From Rehmannia glutinosa (Eukaryota > Streptophyta > Magnoliopsida > Lamiales > Orobanchaceae): a stretch of DNA of 64,000 nucleotides. Below are positions 23,922-33,141 of this stretch, piece by piece. Position 1 is the stretch's first letter; the number at the start of each line of letters is the position of its first letter. Both the position numbers and the translations under genes were made by a program. Below the pieces are notes generated by a model, which saw nothing but the letters and a program-made list of their open reading frames with translations, searched no databases and was not told the DNA's origin. The DNA is taken from positions 90,015,943-90,079,942 of the forward strand of contig CM071936.1 of NCBI GenBank assembly GCA_016081115.2. The letters are read 5' to 3'.

Positions 23922-25186
23922 AGGGGGTTATATGAGACCATCTCATATGGTAAGTCCATAGGGACCAATCCTAGCCACATATCAAGATTTTCTAATGGTT
24001 GTGATCTTAGAGCTAAAATTACAAATTAAATGTTGAAAAATAGAGGGAGGGGTAAATTAGTAATCCTACAAAATTACCCAATATTCATGGGATTCTGTTC
24101 ACATTATGATCACACAATATCTCCAAATCTCACATCAAATTCAACGTGAATAATCTCATTCTCCTTCTTCTTCGAACAAATCTCAGTCATCTTCTTCGTC
24201 GAACAAATCTCAGTCACCCTCGCTTGTATAGAACATAGACAATCCTTCCAAATCTTGTAGCAATTCAATGTGAACAATCATCTTCATTCTTCTTCAACTC
24301 ACTACTGTGAGAAATCATTCATCCTTCTTCTTCAACGCACTATTGTGTGAAAAAAGTTGCAGACAATTTGCCATAGTTGCTAGAGCTCGACTTCAGTTCG
24401 AATTTTGCTTATGAAGATGTAATTTGTTGCTTTTGTAGATGTGTCATGGTGCTTTTATATACCATTAACTACATAAGCAAGTCATAAGAAACAAACACAT
24501 ACTACATAAGCAACAATCCTATACTACATAAGCAACAAATATACACTACGTATGCACCACGAATACATTAACTACATAAGCAAGTCATAGCAACAAACCC
24601 ATACTACATAAGCAACAAGCCTATACTACATAAGCAACGAATATACACTACGTATGCACCACAGATACATTAACTACATAAGCAAGTCATAAGCAACAAA
24701 CTCATACTACAAAAGCAACAAATCTATATTACATAAGCAACGAATATACACTATGTATGCACCACGAATACATTAACTACATAAGCAGGTCATATGCAAC
24801 AAACCCATACTACATAAGTGATAAGCCTATACTACATAAGCAACGAATATACACTACACATGCATCACAGATACATTAACTACACAAGCAAGTCATAAGC
24901 AACAACCCTATACTACATAAGCAACAGAGAAATTTTTTTGAAACTGAAACGCTGGAAAGAGAGTGTGCGTGAAGAGTGGGTGAAATCGCGTGAAAGAGGG
25001 AATGAAATCTCAATAACTGATTCTATAATGAAAAATGACCACCCTACCCTTCTTAGTTGCTGAAACAAAAAAAAAATAAACATAAAAACCCCCTAAAAAT
25101 CTGGACCACCCAAAATTGTTAATCTATGGTTAGAATGTATTCTCATGGACTCACCCCAAGTAGGAGAACCTATTTAATCCATATCC
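23920..25186. mobile_element. Inverted-repeat element A (E family)
   Basis: This 1.27-kb element begins GGAGGGGGTTATATGAGACC, continues ATGGTAAGTCCATAGGGACC, and ends with the imperfect complement (CACCCCAAGTAGGAGAACC...ATCC). The interior includes a (CTT)-rich block and a tandem array at about 24460-24930. It is non-coding and flanked by TA runs. It is a close relative of B at 25229-26690. Confidence 0.72.
24460..24930. repeat. Tandem array of about 104-bp units in element A
   Basis: About four to five copies of a unit containing CATTAACTACATAAGCAAGT, CATACTACATAAGCAAC and CACTACGTATGCACCACG. The element B array of the same unit has about two more copies. Confidence 0.8.
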
Positions 25187-25217
<31 letters not shown>

Positions 25218-25228
25218 ATATATATATA

Positions 25229-26690
25229 GGGAGAAGGTTATATGAGACCACCTCATATGGTAAGTCCATAGGGACCAATCCTAGCCACATATCTAGATTT
25301 TTCAATGGTTGTGATTTTAGAGCTAAAAATTCATATTAAATGTTGGTAATTAGAGAAAGGGGTAAATTAGTCATCCTACAAAATTACCCAATATTCATTA
25401 GATTTTGTTCACATTATGATCACACAATCTATCCAAATCTCACATCAAATTCAACGTGAACAAATCTCATCTTCATTCTTCTTCGAACGTTGTTCATGAG
25501 AGAACAAAAACCAGTCACCCTCGCTTGTATAGAACACAGGCAATCTTTCCAAATCTTGTAGCAATTCAATGTGAACAATCATCTTCCTTCTTCTTCTACT
25601 CACTACTGTGAGAAATCATTCATCATTCTTCTTCAACGCACTATTGTGTGAAAAAAGTTGCAGACAATTTGCCATAGTTGCTAGAGCTCGACTTCAGTTC
25701 GAATTTTGCTTATGAAGATGTAATTTATTGCTTTTGTAGATGTGTCATGGTGCTTTTATATACCATTAACTACATAAGCAAGTCATAAGCAACAAATTCA
25801 TACTACATAAGCAACAATTCTATACTACATAAGCAACAAATATACACTACGTATGCACCACAAATACATTAACTACATAAGCAAGTCATAGCAACAAACT
25901 CATACTACATAAGCAACAAGCCTATACATCATAAGCAACGAATATACACTACGTATGCACCACGGAAACATTAACTATATAAGCAAGTCATAAGCAACAA
26001 ACTCATACTACATAAGCAACAAGTCTATATTACATAAGCAACGAATATACACTATGTATGCACAACAAAAGCATTAACTACATAAGCAAGTCATAAGCAA
26101 CAAACCCATACTACATAAGCAACAAGCCTATACTACATAAGCAACGAATATACACTACGTACGCACCACGGATACATTAACTACATAAACAAGTCATAAG
26201 CAACAAACTCATACTACATAAGCAACAAATTTATATTACATAAGCAACGAATATACACTACGTATGCACCACGAAAATATTAACTACATAAGCAAGTCAT
26301 AAGCAACAAACCCATACTACATAAGCGATAAGCCTATACTACATAAGCAACGAATATACACTACACATGCATCACAGATACATTAACTACATAAGCAAGT
26401 CATAAGCAACAACCCTATACTACATAAGCAACAGAGAAATGTTTTTGAAACTGAAACGCTGGAGAGAGAGTGTGCGTGAAGAGTGGATGAAATCGCGTGA
26501 AAGAATGAATAAAATCTTGGTAACTGATTCTAAAGTGTCAAATTACCACCCTACCCTTTTTAATTTCTGAAACAAAAAAATAAACATAAAAAAGCCCTAA
26601 AAATCTGGACCACCCAAAATTATTGATCTATGGTTAGGATGTGTCCCCATGAACTCACCCCAAGTAGGAGGACCTATTTGATCCATATCC
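25229..26690. mobile_element. Inverted-repeat element B (E family)
   Basis: This 1.46-kb element is collinear with element A over its whole length and has the same ends. It is about 195 bp longer because its internal array has more repeat units. It is adjacent to A, separated only by a TA/TG run, so the pair is either a tandem duplication or a second insertion into the same TA site. Non-coding. Confidence 0.72.
25765..26435. repeat. Tandem array of about 104-bp units in element B
   Basis: About six to seven copies of the unit described in element A, anchored by CATTAACTACATAAGCAAGT-like phrases near 25768, 25867, 25969, 26070, 26176, 26279 and 26381. Confidence 0.8.
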
Positions 26691-26704
26691 TATATATATA
26701 TATA

Positions 26705-27065
26705 TATTGTAATATATTCATAATTTGTGACTATATTAAAAAAATATGTTACTTTATCTCAAAAAACAAATGCTTTTACTTATAAAAATATTATTTTAAC
26801 TCTATCGTATTTATTATTCATCTTTCTTTGTATTTATTATTGAAAAATGTAATACTTTATTTAAAAAACAGATATTTTTACTCTTAAAACATGATATTTT
26901 GTCTCAAAAAATATATATGTTTACTTATAAAGGTGTTACTTTAACTCTGATATATTTATTTGTCCTTCAATGTAATGTAATCATAATATGTGGCTATGTT
27001 AATAAATATGATACTTTATCTCAAATAACCGGTACTTTTTCTCATAAAATTGTTATTTTAATCGG
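26705..27065. repeat. Repeat D2, copy of 23475-23840
   Basis: Direct repeat of D1, starting TTGTAATATATTCATAATTT and ending near TTTTCTCATAAAA. D1 and D2 were probably adjacent tandem units before A and B were inserted at the TA-rich junction between them. Confidence 0.7.
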
Positions 27066-27206
27066 AAGAAAAAAAAAAAAAGACAGGAGCTGTTGTTGAC
27101 TCGCGGACCTGGTCAACAAGATCTACGGATCCGCGGGTCAAATAGGATCCGTCTTACGGATTGAGACCCGTAAGACGGTCCTATATGAGTATTTGTCATA
27201 TATAAA

Positions 27207-27616
27207 ATATTATATTTGTAAATTTTGTAAAACAAAATATTTGTTAGACCATAAAACTTTCTAAGATTGAGTCGTATATAATATTTAATTAAAAATTTTG
27301 ATTTCCAAAAAATTAAAAAAAGGTAATAAAGGGCGTAATATATAAAGCACATAATTATCAATCAAAGTAAAAATGATACATTTGACCAGTAAATCATTTG
27401 AATAATCATATTATGAAGTGCACATCAAATTTAGATAATTAAAGTTAATCTTAATTTCATATCGCATCACGTCTCCATCAATCATTATCAACCTATTTCA
27501 AAAAAATAAACGATCCAAAATATTAATATTAAAATTACAAAATAGTGACATTGGTAAGATGAAGAAACATTGTAAAATTGAAGATATGCTCCATTAGATT
27601 CATACTAGCAATTACC
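27207..27616. other. AT-rich spacer, no gene seen
   Basis: AT-rich sequence between the second MULE and the SINE. I see no coding region or element boundary. Confidence 0.4.
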
Positions 27617-27632
27617 AAATAGGGGTAATTGG

Positions 27633-27791
27633 TTGTGCCTGTCACACACACATGGGCATTTCCAGTGTGGTTCACCTGGTTGACGTAGTTTGCAGGCTAA
27701 GACGTTCAAACCGAGGGTTTATCCAGTCACAAGACATCAAGAAGTAGCGGTCGGTTCCCCAGTCATCAAAAAAAAAAAAAAAAAAAAAAAA
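27633..27791 (+). mobile_element. SINE with poly(A) tail
   Basis: This short element runs from TTGTGCCTGTCAC to a pure A tail (about 27768-27791). It is flanked by a perfect duplication of about 15-16 bp, AAATAGGGGTAATTGG (27617-27632, repeated at 27789-27804). The internal GACGTTCAAACCG resembles a pol III B box. Length, tail and target duplication fit a SINE mobilised by LINE machinery. It inserted at the left edge of element E5. Confidence 0.75.
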
Positions 27792-27802
27792 TAGGGGTAA
27801 TT

Positions 27803-28948
27803 GGATTATATGAGACCAATTGGTGGGGTGAGTTCGTAAGAATAAATCTCACTCATTGATCAACTTAATTAACCCTCAATATTTAAGCCTAATTATTAAT
27901 TATTTATTGCCTAAATAAAAAAGGGTGAATTAGTTAAAAAAGTAATATATTCCTTAGAAACCAAAAAAGACGGTTACTATTTTTATTTAGAAGATATTCT
28001 TGATGATTCTCTTTCATCATAAATCACAATCACACGTTGTTACTGAAAACATAGGTACAATCAGAATTAAAAAAAAAAAAAAAAAACTCTTGTAATATAC
28101 AATGGACACTTTCTTCATAATCTACTAATTATGCAATACTAATTTTCTAATTATGCAAACATATAATAGTAAAAATGCAGTGACAAAGTAATAAATATGC
28201 AACCAGAAAATTGTATGACTTTGCATTTGTAATATAGTATACATGCAACATGCATATACTAAATATGCAACATAGATATACTAAACATGCATTAGTAATA
28301 CAAATGAAAAGAGATTAGTATATACGATAACAATATACTAACTATGAGCTGCGACTGACTAAAATATGCAAACAACAATTAGCATATATGTAATACCAGT
28401 GTAATATACTACATGCAACAAGTAAATACTAATATGCAATTATATTTAATGGACATATCATAACAAGCAATTTGGATAAATGCTAACTATGCAAACTCAT
28501 AATACTATTAATGCAATATGGATATATTAATATGAAGTAATAAATACAGATAAAATGGAAAGTTTTGAAACACTGATAAATTTCCTCAACCGTCGATTGA
28601 AGAAAGATATAATTTTTTTTCACTTCATCAGCAACTAGAAACAAAAAAGGTAAGAGAAAAACTTCCAAATTTTGATATATTCTCAAAGGCCTAAATTCCT
28701 CAAATTGAATCTTTAAAAAGAAAGTTTTTTATCAGTTAAAAAATCGTGATTTATGTAATTATTGATTTGCCAAAGTTGATTTATCCATAATTATATTAAA
28801 TTACTATGTTGCCCTTAAAACCAATTAAAATAATCTAAGTACAAAAAAAAAAAGTTTTCAATTGGGTCATTAAAAATTACTTTCTAATGGCTAAGGTTTG
28901 TCCGTACGTACCAACCTTAATAGGATGGTTTCACTTGATCCAAATCCT
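27803..28948. mobile_element. Inverted-repeat element E5 (E family, diverged)
   Basis: The left end GGATTATATGAGACC and the right end (complement GGATTTGGATCAAGTGAAACC) form weak inverted repeats of the E-family style. An internal stretch (about 28130-28520) repeats phrases such as CTAAATATGCAACATxxATA. No coding region is seen. The boundaries are approximate. Confidence 0.5.
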
Positions 28949-29689
28949 TAGAAAATATAAACTTTAATTCTCATGTAATTATTATTTTCTATTTATTTAT
29001 AAATTAATTTTCCTTTTTGGAATATATCCTCTTGTTGGGCCTTGTCATCTAAGCACTAGCTTAAGTTATGTGCTAGGCTTATCGCTGATGTTTAGACAAT
29101 TTTGTCAAGTGACATACATATTACATACAAAAGTGACATCGGCAAAATTTCCACCACCTAAAGTTTTTTACAAATATTTGAAAGGATAGACTTTTCGTTA
29201 AATATTATCTCGATGTTTAGACATTTTTGCAAAGTGATATATATAAAGGTGAAATAGTGAACTTTGAACCACCAAATTGTTTGCAAATACTTGAAATGAA
29301 AATGATATCAGAGAATATGCGTTTCTAATCCCCACTTTTCTGTATGTCATCATTGGCTATATATCTTTGCCCCAAGGCAACAATAGAATGGATCGATTGA
29401 GAATCTAGTACGCTAGTGCATTACTACATTCGAATAACTCTTGCACCTCAATCTTAGTATATATGCCATGATAGGATGTGGCTCCACATTCATAATCTTT
29501 TTCCCATTATTAAAAAAATAAAATAAAATTGACTGGTCTCAAATATTTATTTTTTAAAAACGACTAGCTAAAATCTATGATTAATAAGGTTTTTTTTTTT
29601 CTTTTTTTTTTTTTTTTTGTTTTTGGCATGTTTGCCAATTCAATTTGTTTTACATACACTAATTGATTATAAAAGTATCTAGGGTGTAA
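28949..29689. other. AT-rich spacer, no gene seen
   Basis: Two loosely repeated phrases (GCTGATGTTTAGACAATTTT...AAGTGACATA and TCGATGTTTAGACATTTTTG...AAGTGATATA, about 29090 and 29210) suggest a local duplication. No gene or clear element is recognised. Confidence 0.4.
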
Positions 29690-30882
29690 ACGATCCCGGC
29701 GTGAGCTTTTAGCTTTGTTTGCCAAATGTTTATTTAATTTTATACGAGCTCTCTTCAGATTTTAAAAACCTTGTTCGTGTTCGTTTGTTAAAATTATTTA
29801 GTGCCTAATATTGTTCGTAAACGCGTTTGTATTCGAGTTCTTGTTCATTGTGTGTTCATGAACATTGAATAATATTGTTCGCGAACAATAGACAAACAAA
29901 CATAACTTCCTTTGACGAGTTCATGTTCACGAACTAATCCAACTTGAATTCATATTTTAATGATTTTTTTCTAATATTGTACCTTTAATTCTTTTTCATA
30001 TTATATAGAATTATAAATTATATTATACAATACTATTAGAATTATATATGTTTAAATTTTTAATATTTATATTTAACTTATCGTCAGAAATTTCAATTTT
30101 AAAATTAAGCTATATGAACTTGTTCATAAACATTTTATAAACGAACATTAAACGAGCTTTTTCACAAGCTATTAATGAACGAATATACATTTATTCAAGC
30201 TATGTTCGTTTATTAGACGAGCCCTAAAATTTGTTTATTATATATTCGTTATCTAAATAAACTAACATTTTCCGAGTTTGTTCATGAGTTGTTTGTCAAA
30301 CGCTCTATTCATTAGTTTACAAACCGTTAAGTAAAGTTCGAGTTCGTAAAGTCCCGAGGTAATATGTTTCGAGGTTATGAAACGAATACATGTTAGACTA
30401 ACAAGGATTATCCCCAATTAGAGACCTTTGATAATAAAACCCTTTCGATGTCGTTATGATATGTGCAACTATTTTCTTTTTATTTTTATTTTAAAAAGAT
30501 ACTTTTAATTTACTCTTATTTTTAATTCGTTAGTAGGTTCGTATAAATTAAACTAATAGTTTGACTTTAATTTTAATTTTCATAAATTTACTTTTGATAA
30601 ATATAAAAATATTTAAATACATTTATTTGTTTGAATAAAATCATAGTTTTTAATATATATAAATATATATATACATATTATTAGAAATATATAATTTTAT
30701 TTTTGTAATAAATTGACGAATAATTTAATTAGTTTATAATTGATATTTAATAAACTCGTTTAAACTCGAAAAAGTTCATGAGTCATCACTATATTTGATA
30801 AATTCAAGTTCGGATTCGATTTCGATAAAATGCTCCAAACTCAAACTCTTAAAAGTTTCTACTATTCAATTTTGCAACCCTA
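29690..30882. mobile_element. hAT-like MITE with GTTCGT-rich interior
   Basis: It starts TAGGGTGTAAACGATCC and ends TTTTGCAACCCTA, a terminal pair of the same kind as the element at 50857-51471. The subterminal parts repeat GTTCGT/ACGAAC-type phrases; the middle is very AT-rich. I could not find a matching 8-bp duplication, so the exact ends are uncertain. Confidence 0.5.
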
Positions 30883-31106
30883 GACATATACAAGTAATTC
30901 ATGTGCGAGGACTACTCCATGATAATTGGGACTTGACTTTATGGGTCATTTGCTTTTTGTGGCTCTTGTGCTGTATGTATTTTTGGGCTAAGACTAAATA
31001 CTATTAGGCTTAATGGATACATGTCATGTCAATTATACGAGTGTCATTTAATAGAATCTATTAGATCTGCAAATTTAATCTAATTAAGTTGGAGCACTTA
31101 TTATTA

Positions 31107-31905
31107 TTGGGGGAAATTGCAAAATTGGTCCCGTAACTATTAGCAGTTTGCAATTTCGGTCCCATAAGTATTGAGTTTGCAAAATTTATCCTGTAAATTT
31201 GAAATTTTTTACAAATTGGTCCTATGAGTTTTACACTTAAGTAATTTTAGTCCTATAAGTTTTGAATTGTTGCAAAATTGGTCTCCAGTAGTTATTCAAT
31301 ATTTTCACAATACCAATAATATCCTTGCTTACACAAATGACTTAATTGACTAAGTGTTTTGCTCAAAATGGTATCAGAACTCGGGTTTATTAAGAACTTT
31401 GAGTTATGTTTATTATTTTTATGTAATTAACCTTTAGTGGGTAGAATTATCTCCAAGAAAATAGATCTGGATGAATGTCCAAAATGTATACCTTACAGGA
31501 GATATCAGTCAAAAAAAAAGATATGCATTTTAAGGGATTTATTAATTTTATGAAATTATATTGGGCATGATATGGTCGTGATGGACTATATCCGTTTTAT
31601 CAAAAACTTAGTTTGAAATCAGATAACTTAGAGTTGTGAGACCTTTATCGAAGTATGCCCTATTGAGTTTATCGGTTGGAAACCCGACATGATGATCCCC
31701 AAGATCTCCGAATGGAGATTGGATCCAAGAGATAACAACGCTACGAAGAAGAAGATAGGTGACAGAAAATGAGGGTTCTCATACTCTATGAAATCTGAGT
31801 TTATTTTGATAAATTGGCTATAGTGTGTTAGGATTAAAATTGCTAATTCTCGAAAGTTGTATGACTATAATTATTAACTTTGGAAAGATAAAGGACCAAA
31901 AATGT
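31107..31905. repeat. Remnant of AAAATTGGTCC-type repeat
   Basis: The left part repeats TTGCAAAATTGGTCCCGTAA and related phrases; the right part ends with AAAGGACCAAAAATGTAATTG. It resembles the MITE at 2908-3324 and the flanks of the CACTA element, but the ends are eroded. A phrase near 31368 (ATGGTATCAGAACTCGGG) looks like a primer-binding-site-like or tRNA-like remnant. No gene is seen. Confidence 0.45.
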
Positions 31906-32093
31906 AATTGAGCCTTTATTGCTACTTATATAGATTCAAAATTCAGTTGAGCATAATATAATATTAATAAAAATAAAATGCGGGATGGATATATTTTTTG
32001 TAACAGATATTCTGAATTGTTTTTTTATGAAAACAAATCGGGTGTATTAAAATAATATCTTATCAAAAAATAAAAATAAAAATAATATCTTAT

Positions 32094-32143
32094 CACGTGC
32101 GGCCGGCAGGTTTATTTCTCCGTCAGAGTGAACCCCACACGTG
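32094..32143 (+). promoter_or_regulatory. Two G-box (CACGTG) elements upstream of the CCCH gene
   Basis: CACGTG occurs at 32094-32099 and again at 32138-32143. The second sits in ACACGTGAC, which also matches an ABRE core. They lie about 400 bp upstream of the TATA box. G-box/ABRE elements are bound by bZIP and bHLH factors in ABA and stress responses, which fits the known stress induction of this zinc-finger family. Occupancy here is inference. Confidence 0.55.
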
Positions 32144-32216
32144 ACGGACAAACCCGTTATGGCGGTTTGATATTGGATTCTGAGTACTCAAATGGGACCC
32201 ACACGACCACCTCTCA

Positions 32217-32290
32217 GTTTGCATTTGCATTTCAATTCGCATTTGCATTTGCATTTGCATTTAATTTAAATTTGGAATTTGCATTTACAT
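32217..32290. repeat. GCATTT hexanucleotide repeat in the promoter
   Basis: About ten degenerate copies of GCATTT (with TTGCATTTGCATTT runs) lie between the G-boxes and the TATA box. It is a short-tandem-repeat tract that could vary in length between alleles. Confidence 0.8.
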
Positions 32291-32362
32291 TACATTTCGT
32301 GGTTTGGTTTGAAAAGGATACACACAGAACAGGTGTGAGCGTGGACCCCACTCTTTGAATAT

Positions 32363-32373
32363 TTGACTTTGAC
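32363..32373 (+). promoter_or_regulatory. Tandem W-box cores (TTGAC)
   Basis: TTGAC at 32363-32367 and 32369-32373, six bases apart. WRKY factors bind TTGAC cores, and closely spaced pairs are typical of defence- and wound-responsive plant promoters. This is a sequence match only. Confidence 0.45.
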
Positions 32374-32503
32374 TAAATTGAAGAAAAAGGTAGGTTATTA
32401 AGAAAAAAATATTTAAAAAAGAAAAAATCAAGAAGAAAAGTCACACTTTCCTACTCCCTTCCTTCTTAGACTCATCCGATTTACAATTCTTTTTTCCTGA
32501 ACA

Positions 32504-32514
32504 ATATATATATA
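32504..32514 (+). promoter_or_regulatory. TATA box of the CCCH zinc-finger gene
   Basis: TATATATATA in a C-rich/T-rich core promoter context, about 140 bp before the 5'-UTR intron and followed by CAACTTTCACAACTTG, a plausible start region near 32535-32560. Confidence 0.6.
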
Positions 32515-32650
32515 CATCTCCAAAGACTCCAACTTTCACAACTTGTGTTGTACTATAAACATTAACTCTCGACTCTAAATTATTTCTTTCAATCGAAAGT
32601 CTTCTGGGTTCAAAGATAATATATCAAAGAAATTTTCTTTTACACAAAAG

Positions 32651-33134
32651 GTATGTTCGTTATTTTGTTTTGTTTTTGTTTTTCTAAGTTAAATATTTGA
32701 TTTTTATTATGTTTTAGAATGTTTGACGGAGTTTTATGTGTTGAATGGTTGTCTGATTATTCCTATGTTTCAAGGGTGGGATTTTTATGATGTGGGTTTT
32801 GATTTGTCAAGCAGTTTTCTAATGTGAACAAGGTTTTTTTTTTTTTTTAATGTTTCAAAGCGTAGTTGGAGGAATACTTCTGTAGACACCCTGGCTGTAT
32901 AGTTGTATGGGTTATTGATTTCTGAGAATAAAATTGTTTTTATTGGGAGAACAAGGTTAAAACAAGAATATAATTGCTGTAATACGCATGTATATATATA
33001 TACAAATATATTTGTTGTGTGTATGCATCTATGTATTTTTTTATTGGTTAATCAAGATTTACATATAAGTGATGAGATGTGGAGTTTTTCATACATACCT
33101 GAGTGCTAAGTTTTGTTCTTTGGTTATGTTTCAG
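32651..33134 (+). other. Intron in the 5' UTR of the CCCH gene
   Basis: Donor AAAAG|GTATGT at 32650/32651 and acceptor TTATGTTTCAG|GG ending at 33134 define a 484-nt, T-rich intron. It ends seven bases before the start codon at 33142. A leader intron just before an otherwise intronless coding region is common in this family. Confidence 0.7.
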
Positions 33135-33141
33135 GGTTTTG

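Larger units (their letters stand above)
22876..27197. mobile_element. Second MULE with palindromic termini (4.3 kb, non-autonomous)
   Basis: The left end GAGTACGTCTCTTGTAGGAC and the right end (complement GACAAATACTCATATAGGAC) continue into the same style of double palindrome, CCGTCTTACGGAT...GTAAGACGG. The flanks ATATATATA (22867-22875) and ATATATAAA (27198-27206) fit a 9-bp duplication with one mismatch, although this is low-complexity DNA. The interior has no transposase. It contains tandem GATACTTTATCTCAAAAA/AAAAGTGTTACTTTAAC repeats, a SINE-like piece, and the two inverted-repeat elements A and B inserted at a TA run. Confidence 0.62.

Noticed and set aside
24460..26435. Possible CRISPR-like array because of regular repeats
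   Set aside because: Whole units of about 104 bp repeat without unique spacers, and the window is a plant nuclear genome; this is a plain tandem array.
32128..32358. Open frame rich in Phe-Ala repeats upstream of the CCCH gene
   Set aside because: It is a translation of the GCATTT promoter repeat and lies upstream of the TATA box.
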